Shown in pieces: positions 24,016-34,315 of a DNA stretch of 64,000 bases. The notes below the pieces were generated by a model, which made no database searches, was not told where the DNA came from, and saw nothing but the letters and a program-made list of their open reading frames with translations. The stretch comes from Aricia agestis (lineage: Eukaryota; Arthropoda; Insecta; Lepidoptera; Lycaenidae): NCBI RefSeq assembly GCF_905147365.1, contig NC_056407.1, forward strand, positions 12,710,001-12,774,000, read 5' to 3'. Position 1 is the first letter of the stretch, and every line of letters begins with the position of its first letter. The position numbers and the translations under genes are program-made.

Positions 24016-24792
24016 TACATATATATACTGAGTAGATATGTTGGATCGTAATTTGCTCGACACCATCCAACTTTTTGCAGCAGATGACGATTAATATGCA
24101 TAAAACATTTTTTATTTGTAAATACATAATTTTAAAATAATGAATACTATGAATTATAGATTTTCATTGCTAAATGTCACTTTTATAGTTGGGAAAAAAA
24201 CCCCAAAAAATAAAAACAACTCGTTACCACTAATGCAAATTTACAAGTATCCAATTAAACCAAGAATCTTATGTTATATTATATAAGCTTCTTGAATTAA
24301 ACGAAGCAAGTCTCCTTAAAATATTGATAAAATTACATGTAAATACATAACTCTAATGTAATAGAACAGTAGCATATAATATTATTCATACGTTTTATTG
24401 ACATTACGTTTAATTACCGTGTTTCTTTTTTATTGGGCTATTTTGGGCTATCTTTTTATCGCGAAGTGGCGATTTTATCGGTCTTTGATCTGGCAACCCT
24501 GGTTGACAGTCAGCTGCCAAACTGCGAAAAAATGAAACGAACACGGCTACGACAGTATATTTATTAAGTCTATGGCTATTATTATTGTAATTTTTTTGGA
24601 GCAAAGGACTCGTTTCCAGCTCCCAATAAATTAAAAAAAAAACTGTCATAAGTCATTAGTCATATTTGCAAATTGCAGCCGACATTTTAATTTTTATGGT
24701 GAAATTCACCAGGTGATTTCGATGTCTATACAAATAATTAACAACTACTTACTCATTAAATATTTTAATACAAATTAATCCAGCAGGTTATT

Positions 24793-25315
24793 ATGCTTGA
24801 AAAGAAACCAAGCCCATCTTATAAACGTTGGCTTGGCACGACTGCAAAGACCATCTTCGTCGCTGAGGTTGTGGGCTTTGCGTTTTCCTATGGAATTTGG
24901 TACAAATTAAACACTGAACGGGGTAAATATAATTGCTATAAAACCAATTAAATTATATATTGCTTACATCGCAATATTTAGAGTTGTATTCAGTGATAGT
25001 TTCTTTGTTGTTTTTGACTTCAAATTACAAAAGTAACATTAATCATAGACGTACATTTCCAGTTTAATGATATTTAATTAAAGCTTTAAGTTTTCCATGC
25101 ATAAAATAATTTGTTAAGTTTTGGTGAAAAATTTCCTTTAGTAGAAAAATTTCCAATTAAATTTACCTAATTTTTTTATTTTAGATTTCAGATTGTACAT
25201 GCACAAAAACTTAAATTGGGTGTTGGAAGGTTATTACCGGTTAGGTGAGGTGATCGCTGACCACAAAACTCGCGAACTCGACAAAAAAATTTGGACTCAG
25301 GAAGGAAAAATATAA
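24793..25315 (+). CDS. CEBPZOS: CEBPZOS-like small mitochondrial membrane protein, 86 aa
   Basis: Two exons, 24793-24922 and 25185-25315, joined in frame (donor GTAAAT, acceptor TTTTAG). The protein has a short basic N-terminus, one membrane segment at about residues 18-38 (TIFVAEVVGFAFSYGIWYKL), then DFRLYMHKN and WVLEGYYRLGE, and a C-terminus RELDKKIW. This spacing and the AEVVG, DFR, LE.YY and RE.D.K.W positions resemble vertebrate CEBPZOS, a small mitochondrial protein of poorly known function. The stop is followed after only 12 nt by the start of the next ORF. Orthology is inferred from memory of the family. Another small inner-membrane protein remains possible. Confidence 0.72.
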
Positions 25316-25327
25316 TATCCTGGTGAG

Positions 25328-26198
25328 ATGAGCATTATCGCTAGGTCCTTGTTCTGGGTGGTATCTATCGGAACAGTTAGCTATGGCCTACTTACATTCG
25401 TCAAACCTGACGATGATCTGCTCAAAAAGGTCATTAAAATTGACATTAATGTTTATTGTGTGGTCTATGAATTGAATGTTCTTACTAACAAAAGTTTCAT
25501 GCATAAAATTTACTCATTTTATTTTTAAATGAATCAAGTTATCTGAAGGTGTTGTATATAAATCTACATAATATTACATACCAAAAAAGGAAGGGACACT
25601 ACATTTCTCAGGCATTACAATCATGTTAGATCTGTGTTTTTCAACGTGTGGGTTACGACCCCTGCGGGGTCGCAAAGCTTCTGTAACTTGAGGGTTGAGA
25701 ACTATTTTAGTAAAAAAATAATAAAGATTTAAAAGATTCATATAATATATTAAGTAGGAAAATTTTAGCAAAAGGATATTTTCTTAACAAGTAAATTCAT
25801 CAAGCCCCGAAGGGTTCCAGGTGACCGAGTCACAATAGAAATTCTATTATGTCTCGTTTTTCCATGATCGACGGGTTAAATAAGCAAAGGAGAGGTCGCA
25901 AAATATTTTTACACAATATTCTGGGAGTCGCATTTCAAAAAATTTTGAAACACTGTGTTAGAACAAATTATATAATCAGAATAATAGTTATTGTATGTCT
26001 GCTTTATTATTTTTATGTAAGTACATAATATATTATATTGTATAATAATAATTATTCATTTCACAGTTTGAGGAAGAATCGAAATTCACTGATGCCAGTA
26101 GAGTAACAAAAGATACAATTGCAATACTTAAGGAAGCAACCAATCCAAATTCTGAGGTAAACAAAAAAGTAGAGGAGCTTTTGAAGAGGGCAAAATGA
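25328..26198 (+). CDS. UQCC3-like complex III assembly factor, 77 aa
   Basis: Two exons: 25328-25429 and 26067-26198. The N-terminus is a single membrane anchor (LFWVVSIGTVSYGLLTFV), then P-DDD-LLKK and a charged helix with TIAILKEAT. That layout matches UQCC3, an inner-membrane factor for assembling the bc1 complex. The acceptor (TTTCACAG) is good. The donor is weak (AAG|GTCATT); a second in-phase GT 21 nt later (AAT|GTTTAT) would add seven residues. The ORF starts 12 nt after the CEBPZOS-like stop, and its TGA (26196-26198) overlaps the next ATG. UQCC3 identity is moderate. Confidence 0.6.
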
Positions 26199-27196
26199 GT
26201 GACAAAAATGCTGTTTTAGAAAGATTAAGTAGAAGGGACGCTCAACGCTTAGAAAAACTACAAAAGGCACACAAAGCAAGAGAGGAAGTTGATGCTACAA
26301 ATGAAAATGAGGACTATTTCTCAGCTGCATTTAAAATTCGTTCAGAAAACATTGAACAACTGTTATCTCAAGTACCAACCCTGGAAATAAATGTGCTTTC
26401 TATGCATTTTGATAATATAAAACGAGAGGTGAATGAATTACAAAAATTTGTAGTAACATCTTCTTTCTTTCTTAAAGAGTTCAATATGAGAAAATACTTA
26501 GGAATAGTACAGAACCTCCAAACAAAATGCTACGAGCTAGAGGATAGGTATGTTCCAAAGAAAAAATTTGGTTTTACAAGAAAAAAATTACCTAAATCAG
26601 ATAGCCATAAGCAAGATTCAATAGATGAAAACGATGGTGCTGGGAAAACTGAAAACAAATGGGACGAGAAACTCTTTGGCTTTGACTCTCAAGAGAATAA
26701 AGTACTGTGCATGGAGAGTGATGAATTATTTCAACGAGATGTCACTCTACGTAACTTGAAGAACTGCTCCATCGCTTTAAAGGGTGTAATGGGAACATTG
26801 CACATGACAAACTTGGAAAATTGTTATATTCTATCTGGACCCGTAACATCATCTGTTTTTCTTGAGAAATGCAATAACTGCAAAATAATAACGGCCTGCC
26901 AACAGTTGCGCATGCATAGTTCCACTAAGTGCGATATATACTTACACGTGACTAGCAAAGGTATTATTGAGGACTGTTCAGAAATCCGTACGGCACCATA
27001 CAATTTGCATTACGAAGACTTGGAAAAACATTTAAAAATGTCATCCTTAGATAGAAATAGTAATAACTGGGACCAGTTGGATGATTTTAACTGGTTGGCT
27101 CCTGATGTACCTTCCCCAAATTGGTCAGTGTTAGACGGTCCAAAAAGAGTTAAAAACTGGAATGAATGGTTTTCTAAATCACCATCACAAGTTTAA
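26195..27196 (+). CDS. TBCC: tubulin-specific chaperone C (TBCC), 333 aa, single exon
   Basis: An intronless full-length TBCC. Residues 1-115 form the N-terminal helical tubulin-binding part (ERLSRRDAQRLEKLQKAHK; SSFFLKEFNMRKYL). A linker follows (PKKKFGFTRKK), then the C-terminal beta-helix (C-CAP/TBCC) domain at about 170-320: LKNCSIALKG, GPVTSSVFLEKCNNC, TACQQLRMHS, and the end motif DDFNWL...SPNWSVL. Arg239 in QQLR corresponds to the arginine finger that drives GTP hydrolysis by beta-tubulin in the cofactor C-D-E complex. Length agrees with the family. The start ATG overlaps the upstream stop (ATGA) and has A at -3. A poly(A) signal AATAAA lies at 27553. Confidence 0.93.
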   Translation: MSDKNAVLERLSRRDAQRLEKLQKAHKAREEVDATNENEDYFSAAFKIRSENIEQLLSQVPTLEINVLSMHFDNIKREVNELQKFVVTSSFFLKEFNMRKYLGIVQNLQTKCYELEDRYVPKKKFGFTRKKLPKSDSHKQDSIDENDGAGKTENKWDEKLFGFDSQENKVLCMESDELFQRDVTLRNLKNCSIALKGVMGTLHMTNLENCYILSGPVTSSVFLEKCNNCKIITACQQLRMHSSTKCDIYLHVTSKGIIEDCSEIRTAPYNLHYEDLEKHLKMSSLDRNSNNWDQLDDFNWLAPDVPSPNWSVLDGPKRVKNWNEWFSKSPSQV

Positions 27197-27654
27197 TATT
27201 TAGCTATGTTACTTTTCCCTAAATTATGTTTTATATATTATTTTTAACATATTTTTTCTGGTAATATATTTTATTGATTTACAATTTTATGATCAGCATT
27301 TTAAATTGTGTCTTATTCCAATGTTGAAACATTGGTAACAGAGTAATGTGCATCATAATTAACTTTATTCTTTATTGTTATTCCAGGCCGATACTTGATA
27401 TTATTATGTTAATTGCTTAGTATTAATACTAATACTGACCAACTTTGATTTTGGTACAAATTTCAAGCATTATTTAATCACTTGCTGTAACAAAATATGT
27501 TGATTGGAAAGGAGGCTTCCTAATTAAAATAATGTACAAATTTAATATTTGTAATAAAACTAAACTTTAACGTAGTAGGAACTATTATGTAGATGCTTTT
27601 ATTTATGATTAAACCATTTCCTATACCTACATAATTGTCTTCTTTATTGCCTTT

Positions 27655-27976
27655 TTAGGGTTCCGTAGGCAACAAGGAACCCTTATAGTTTCGGTCTGTC
27701 TGTCGGTTCGCGGTTTTGTTCAGAGACTAGAACCTACAAAGCTGTAATTTGGCATATTTAATGATGCCTACAAAATGGTAATAAAATCTTTAAAAAATAT
27801 TTTTTATGGTACCTACCTCCAGCTCCCCTACACGTCCGCGTCAAGCGGGGATGATTTTTAGGGTTCCGTACCCAAAGGGTAAAAAGGGGACCCTGACTTC
27901 GTTGTCTGTATGTCTCCAGGCTGAACCTCAAGAACGGTAATAGCTAGAGAGTTGAAATTTTCACAGATTGTGTATA
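27655..27976 (-). repeat. 'GTTCCGTACC' dispersed element, part split by a later insertion
   Basis: Contains AGGGTTCCGTACCCAAAGGG and the body AGTTGAAATTTTCACAGATT. Its continuation is at 30580-30995 on the same strand, beyond a 2.6-kb insertion. An uninterrupted relative lies at 55598-56070. Confidence 0.65.
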
Positions 27977-28411
27977 TATCGCACCTTCGGTACAACAAAG
28001 TCACAACAGCTCATTTTCAAATTGTGCAGGACAAGGGTTTTAATTGTTTTTTCGCATGTTTTTCTACATTTAAGGATAACAATTCATAGTAGGTTTGATA
28101 TCTTTAAATAATTAATTCTATATTTAGTTGGCTATAGTTCTAAGTAAAAATCTTCTACTTAATTAACAAAAAAATCTAATAAAAGACTAATAAAAGTGTC
28201 CTTAATTATGCCTTTGTTGCTCCAGGAGTTATTAAGTTTAATGACTTAAGCAAGGTATGTTTTAAATGAAATAAAGTGTCTTAATCAAACATAATCGTAT
28301 ATTTTCTTCTCTAAAATCAACTACTAATAAAAGGTAACGCAAAACAATTACATTCTAATGACATTCACAAGTCAGTAAATGGCATCATTTTAATACTTTG
28401 AGTTGCATTCT

Positions 28412-28480
28412 GACGCCTCCGTGGTCTAGTGGTAAAGAGCGCAGCTCAAACTCGAAGATCGAGGATTCGAATCCCGCGTT
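28412..28480 (+). mobile_element. tRNA-like SINE head
   Basis: GTGGTCTAGTGGTAAAGAGC is an A-box-like segment, and GGATTCGAATCCC at 28463-28475 is a perfect B box. The would-be acceptor strands do not pair, so this is a SINE promoter or tRNA relic rather than a tRNA gene. Confidence 0.55.
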
Positions 28481-29019
28481 GGAAACGTGTTATTTCCAAG
28501 TTTGGTTACAACTAACAATGCAGGCTGATTACCTGATTGTCAGACAATGAGCGATTTTCCTATTTTTTTAATTTGATTGTCAAACAATTTCCATTTTAGT
28601 AACTAGATGGCGTATGGGTAGACAACTATCGGTAATACCAGGGAATAATAACAAGTAGAATAACAATAAAAAGTAGAAGAAGTTTGAAAGTGACATGCCC
28701 GCCAAAACTCTTTTAGTTGTCAAGTTTCAGTTTGACAAGTTTTTATTATGTCAGCGTGTTCCTAAACTATTACCAGTGTACTGATCTAATCGCTTAGGCC
28801 AATGATCGCTTAGGTTTAAGATATTTTGATTTATGTCACACTTGACAGTACACTGATATTTTTTGGAAACACAACCCAAATGTAATCAGTGATGCCAACC
28901 TGCAGATAATTTCAGATCGGTGAGGAACCAATAGAAAATCTAGAAGTGTCTATCCTTACGCCATCTAGTTAAGATTGTTAAAAATAAAATTAAAAAACAT
29001 AAATGAAAATCCCTCATTA

Positions 29020-29240
29020 AGATGATCCATGAGTCGAATGGGCGTGTAAAAAGTCGATCCTGCGCTCGATCTCTCACCAGTAGTGTCGGTCGTCTGTCCT
29101 ACTGGGTTATGAGAGTAAACGGAATAAAGAGTGCTCTTGTGTACTGCGCGCATACTTGGGCACTATAAAATTAATCCTGCGTAACTGGCCTGGCTTCAAT
29201 GAAACCGGCCACCGTCACCGAAAGCGGTGTGGGAAGTTAT
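29020..29240 (+). mobile_element. possible LINE 3'-region fragment
   Basis: The stretch with GCTCTTGTGTACTGCGCGCA, GGGCACTATAAAATTAATCC and ACCGAAAGCGGTGTGGGA resembles a common lepidopteran repeat that I associate with RTE-type elements. The attribution is from memory and uncertain. Confidence 0.35.
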
Positions 29241-29459
29241 TATGCTTGACCATTATGCTTGTTTTTTTAAATACTTTCTCTGGTTTTTTTGCCATTGACT
29301 CGGGTTTCTGGTTCTTTTTTAGACTTTGTAATAATACTTCCTTGTTCAGTACTTGGTATATTCTCACAGACTGCATTATGATACACAATTATTGGCACAT
29401 TAGAAAGACGTTTGCAGCGAAATGTAGATTTAGAGTGCTTGGAACGACTGCCAGATGAG

Positions 29460-29610
29460 AGCTAGATGAACTTGAGCTGGATGTACCGCCATTTGAGCTG
29501 GAAGAATCACCGTTAGAATCGAAGGAATCACTGCTAGAGCTGGATATTCTACGGATTGTCGGAATAACTTTCTTTTGTACATTTTTTCCGGTGGTTCATA
29601 GTCAGATCCA
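29460..29610 (-). pseudogene. degraded serine-rich ORF (unrecognised)
   Basis: After a possible acceptor (TTTTATTCTAG) the minus strand reads SDYEPPEKMYKRK. In another frame it continues as a serine/aspartate-rich tract with repeated SSSS and NGDSSSSNGG. The frame change suggests a broken gene, perhaps of the surrounding TIR element. The family is not recognised. Confidence 0.3.
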
Positions 29611-30734
29611 TCTAGAATAAAAATATTATTAATAAATTACATTTTTATAATGCAACAGCCTGAAGTCAGTAACAACAGTAAAGAAATTGTGAATTGTCTT
29701 CAATTTTATAGTTAATCTAATTGATCAACCCTTAATTAGATCAATTAAAATTGAAGACGAAACTCTTTCGGTCCAGCGTGGATCTTCAAATTTATGTTCT
29801 AGAATGTAGATCATAAAGTTGGAAATCCATTGGGTACATGATTGTAGTTTCGGTGACGAGCTCATCATACAGCCTTTCAGAAAATAAAATAGCTGATCAT
29901 CACTATCGTCATCAAATTATTAATAAATAAAAAATATGCGGTTTACTTGCAACTTTGATAAAAAAATGAACATAAATGAACCTATGGAGTAACAAAGTCT
30001 CAATTTTATTTTTAAACTAAACAGAAAGTACTCACGATACAAAAAATTGGAATCAAAAAGTCACAAGTCCTTTATAACCAAGTTTTAAATAATAATATTG
30101 AACCTTTACAGCATTATTATAGTTTATGACTTTGTAGATACAATTTGTATAGTTAAATAATATAATAATTTTGGATCAACAAAAACGGTTATTAAAGAAA
30201 TGCCGTTGTAGCTCCAAAATTATTGTAATTTTTTAAAAAATATTGAGGTGTTAATAACAGATACGTTTTTGTTGCTCCATCATATAATAATAAAAATGGT
30301 CATAAATACCTTTGTGTGGCTGTAGCTCCAATGTACGTCAAACACTCGCGGGCTCGGGGACACTACTGATTAATGAAACTTTGTCGGCCCAAAACGCAAT
30401 GGAATAACCGCCAATAACCACAAAGGCACTTGCGCCATCTAGTATAATTTCGAGAAACTTTCGCGAATGTCTTTGTTGCCCCAAGTACAGGCATGGTTTA
30501 GAAACAATTTGGCATAATTAGCTTGATTTTGCAGTTTTGGCTATTTGTGACTTTGTTGCACCGAAGGTGCGATATGTTGCCGCTTTAACAACAAATACTA
30601 AAAACAAAATAAAACTAATATTTAAGGGGGGCTCCCATACAACAAACGTGATTTTTTTTGCCTTTTTTGCTCTATATCAATAATAGCAATAGGTAGGTAC
30701 TTGAATTTTTCACACAATCCTTAGTTTTATGTAC

Positions 30735-30855
30735 AATCCGTCAAGACCGTGAAGAAACTAAAAAGTGGCAACATCGTAGTGTCATCCCTTTTTTCATTGA
30801 TTTGAAATGGGGATGACACTTTTTAATTTCTTCACTTTCTTGACAGACTATACTT
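30735..30855. mobile_element. hairpin MITE, 'GTGGCAACATCGTAGTGTCA' family
   Basis: Arms GTCAAGACCGTGAAGAAACT.../...AATTTCTTCACTTTCTTGAC fold back; the right arm lacks about 15 bp. It lies inside the GTTCCGTACC repeat. Confidence 0.6.
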
Positions 30856-31014
30856 TAATATTTGATAATAATATTAATATTTAATAAAAAATTGAGGGGG
30901 GCTCCCATACAAAAAACACAAAATTTGACCTAATTTTGGTCTATAATGGTACGGAACCTATCGTGCGCGAGTCCGACTCGCACTTGCCCGATTATTTTTT
31001 TCGCGTCCACCCTA

Positions 31015-31172
31015 CCATAAAAAAACACCCTAATTTTAACCGCGAAGATGGTTGGGTGCTGCCATCTAGTTGGGATCCAGTGATAAATAAACTAAAACAC
31101 AAATCTAGGAAACCTCGGCTTCATGACACTGTAAGTTCGTTCTGCGTAGATCGGAACGCAAACAAAAATTGA
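31015..31172 (+). other. unassigned open stretch
   Basis: Open frame reading HPNFNREDGWVLPSSWDPVI and LKHKSRKPRLHDTVSSF, preceded in frame by repeat sequence, so the listed start is not credible. It could be a relic of a retrocopied or captured exon. I do not recognise it. Confidence 0.25.
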
Positions 31173-31504
31173 TGAATCTTCGGGTAGTTGAAGAACTTCA
31201 ATAAATTGGACGCCTGTCATTTAAGTCCACCCGTGACCACGGCCGCTGTAAAGTAGCCGAAACCAAAGAGAATATAATCACTACGTTTTAGCCGAAACGT
31301 CGGGATGAATAAAAGTGCTCCGCGACAGAATCCGTAAGTGTTTGAACCTTGCAATATAATAGGGATCCATTTGTGAAATATTAAGTATTAAAGTGAAAAA
31401 AATCGTTAGAATCCAGTATCCCCCCATTCTATAAAGTTAAATTTACCTTAACTATAACCATAACTTTAACCACGCCTCTGGTGCAACCCAACCTTACTAA
31501 TTTA

Positions 31505-31990
31505 TTATTTGCAATGATGAAAAACTCAAAGCAGATATGTTACTACCGCGCGCGTTGTGAAGATTCAAATACGGCCCAATTGGGCCGTCTGTTGTTTAGT
31601 CTGCATCGAGCGCAGTCACGAACGTGCTGTGTCTTGTCTTACCTAAATAAATTGAAAATGACGTCGTGCGTGTATCGAAAATGTACCAATTATGACTCGA
31701 AAGTAAACAAAATACATGGAATCCCTTACCACATGTCTAGATTGCAATAAATACCTCGATTATTTACATTTTCAATTATTTTTTCGAACAATCTGGAAAA
31801 AATCGAATTTTCGTCATAGTTTAGGCGAAGAAAGAGACAGCGATACGATTCGACGTTTAAAAATAGAACTGTCTCTTTTATGTTAATGGTTTTTCGTATC
31901 TTTTGTTTCACTCATCTGCCAAATTTGTCAATGTTTGCAATAATTTTGAATTTGAAAATTGTTCGGAAGAGATTTAAGCCGGAAAATAGT
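31505..31990 (+). pseudogene. THAP-domain relic in a repeated element
   Basis: From the ATG at 31660 the frame reads MTSCVYRKCTNYDSKVNKIH, which has the C-x4-C start and the KVNK.HGI.YH region typical of THAP zinc fingers. It stops after 30 codons without the C-terminal Cys-x2-His. Flanking sequence is repeated in inverted orientation at 361-560, where the coding part is absent. This suggests a P-element-like or THAP transposon relic. Confidence 0.55.
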
Positions 31991-32464
31991 ATGGACGTAA
32001 CATTATCTGTATAAGTAGAATATCATTGATTATTTGGCAAAAAGACGTCAACAGAAACAACGTCGACTGCGAAAAGCGTGCGCCCGCGCCGTGTGCCCGC
32101 CGTCGCGCGTGTAACATTAGTCCGTCTACTATACCGTATACTATATGGCTTTTTGGGCTGCAGCCCAGGGCCCCGCGAATACAGGGGGTCCTTTTTCCAG
32201 TCTCATCTTTCGCTAGCCAGACTCTAGGACGTTTTAATTGGAATGTTTTACAACATAAGTAGTCTTAAGTACATAATTCCCAAATAACAGCATCAGACAT
32301 ACTTAATATTATTTTGATGATTGGGTTTAGACCAAAATCATAATATTATTACTCAATTAAGTACTTACATATTATGACATTACCTATTAGTGTAAATCAA
32401 ATACTTTAGAACGTAATATCAATTTTATTTTAGTTGAATTGACAAATAAAATAATGAAAAACAT

Positions 32465-32844
32465 AAAATCGCGCTAACGCTTGCTCAAAAGTCTTTCTAT
32501 AAGAGGTGGTATTACCTTATATTTCGTTTTCGATTTTTATTTCTTTTTTACGTTATTTAATAAATCAGTACTTTTAATCTATGCAGTGACGTAACCCTAA
32601 ACCTATCAATGATAAATAGTTTATGGGTAAAGTTGTGTAATTGGGGGGCTAAATAAGCTTAAAAATTTGGCATAAAAAATAAAGTTTAATTTAAAAAATT
32701 GAAATATTATGTGCACACTGCACAGTTGTTTTGATTTAAGGGATACCAGAGTTTTTTTTTTATAAAAGCCTTTGACACCAATTTTGTTGACATCGCGCGC
32801 TATAAACTGAAGTCCACGCGAACGAAGTCGCGGGCAACAGCTAG
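32465..32844 (+). mobile_element. 5'-truncated Helitron
   Basis: The 3' two-thirds of the 23383-24015 family, ending GCGGGCAACAGCTAG before T. The 5' terminus is missing. Confidence 0.7.
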
Positions 32845-33538
32845 TACACTATAAATTCGTCTTGTATACAAGCAAATTTAAAAAACAATCACTACTTATA
32901 GATTTTACTTAAAATATTACATTTTGTTTATAGTGACGAAGCTAAGTGACGAGCGCTAACAACTTTACAGATCAACTAGAAACTCAAGATCGTCTTATAT
33001 TGAGGCCAGAATATACTTTACTTCATTTTGCACACCGTCACATACACATCTCTATTTAAGTACGCTACGAACTACGTGGTGCAACTAGGAGGAGATTTTC
33101 TAGCCTTTGTGGTTATCAGTCCAACCTCTTTTTTACTCAGAGACATTTAATTATGATTAACCTTCAATTTAATGAAGAGTTTGACAGATAATGTATCCAG
33201 GGGCTTATGTAAAATCCACTCTGAGATAGACTTGTTATTTTTATTAATTCAATAAATATTTGTTAGAGCTCGTTACTTTTATAACGTGTCTACGTGTGCA
33301 TTTTATTCAAAGCTTTATTACTCAAAGATAGATAATTAATATTATCACGATATGTCCGAATATTAAACATAAGTAAATAACAGTTTATCTTACAATAAAT
33401 ATTATACGATAAATATCTACATTTTCAATTACCTATTAAAGATTGAAACTATTTGTGAGAATTGTGAGTAGTTTTATCGAAAAGCATTGATATAATTTGT
33501 CAGAATATGCATGTTAAGTAAAACAATATTTTCCTCTA
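32845..33538. other. AT-rich intergenic, nothing recognised
   Basis: No ORF over 60 codons, no hairpin and no family match to other parts of the window. Confidence 0.3.
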
Positions 33539-33541
33539 TTA

Positions 33542-34060
33542 GGGGGGTATTACATTATCATTTATATATGATCATTTCTATGATCATATATAGGATCCAA
33601 TATGTATGATCATTTGATTATATCTGCATATTACATTATCATATTTCATTTAAAATATCTTACGTCATATGTGGTTTCAATAAGCTAATGGAGAGCGCTA
33701 ACGCTGACAGGTATTGACGTCAGGGTTACTAGATCTCAGAGAATTCGACTTGTCAAAAGACATCGTCATTTTTAATATGGCTTGTTTTTTGTTATTTCAG
33801 CAAGATTATCCAAGTATATAATTAGAAAAATAATTACATTACATTATTTGAAACATATTAACGAACAAGAAATTAAAAACTCTTTTTTATATTAAATAAC
33901 TGGCAACACCTATTTCTATGACCGTATTGGATCCAATCTCTCAGCAAATGTCAAAAATCTTTGATCAAGGAAAAAATGAATCATATGTCTATATTACATT
34001 ATCCAATATCATTGACTCAATGATCTCGGATCCAATATATATGATAATCTAATATCCCCC
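33542..34060. mobile_element. 519-bp MITE, TTA target duplication
   Basis: Imperfect terminal inverted repeats GGGGGGTATTACATTATCAT and the complement of ATGATAATCTAATATCCCCC, with TTA at 33539-33541 and 34061-34063. The interior is rich in ATGATC and GGATCC motifs in both orientations. PIF/Harbinger-type by its duplication. Confidence 0.75.
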
Positions 34061-34179
34061 TTAGACAAATAGGTAAGTAAAAAATTTAATCACATTTTTT
34101 GAAAGTAAAGAATATAGGTATATTAAACAACTTTAATATGTATAATATATAATATTATAGTATTAATACGCTGTATGGT

Positions 34180-34315
34180 ATAGTCTGTCAAAAAAGTGAA
34201 GAAATTAAAAAGTGGCAACATCGTAGTGTCATCCCTTTCAAATCAATTTAAGCAAAAAAGGGATGACACTACGATGTTGCCACTTTTTAATTTCTTCAAT
34301 TTTTTGACAGACTAT
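34180..34315. mobile_element. near-perfect hairpin MITE
   Basis: Arms of about 60 bp, from AGTCTGTCAAAAAAGTGAAG through GTGGCAACATCGTAGTGTCA to ATCCCTTT, mirrored after a short loop. Two degraded relatives are at 19431 and 30735. Confidence 0.8.

Larger units (their letters stand above)
27977..30579. mobile_element. 2.6-kb TIR element with recurring TTGTTGCTCCA-like motifs
   Basis: Inverted ends start ATCGCACCTTCGGTACAACA (left) and, read in complement, ATCGCACCTTCGGTGCAACA (right), about 30 bp each. Copies of the terminal core (GTTGCTCCA, GTTGCCCCA, GTAGCTCCA) recur inside both flanks at 28.2, 30.2, 30.3 and 30.5 kb. The element interrupts a GTTCCGTACC repeat. No intact transposase is present; it contains a tRNA-like SINE head (28412), a possible LINE 3' fragment (29020-29240) and a degraded serine-rich ORF on the minus strand (29460-29610). 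Confidence 0.65.

Noticed and set aside
26195..26198. ATGA overlap taken as proof of bacterial DNA
   Set aside because: Both flanking genes have spliceosomal introns and the third is eukaryotic TBCC, so this is insect DNA with an operon-like layout.
28412..28480. possible tRNA gene with A and B boxes
   Set aside because: The ends do not form an acceptor stem and no anticodon arm folds; it is treated as a SINE head.
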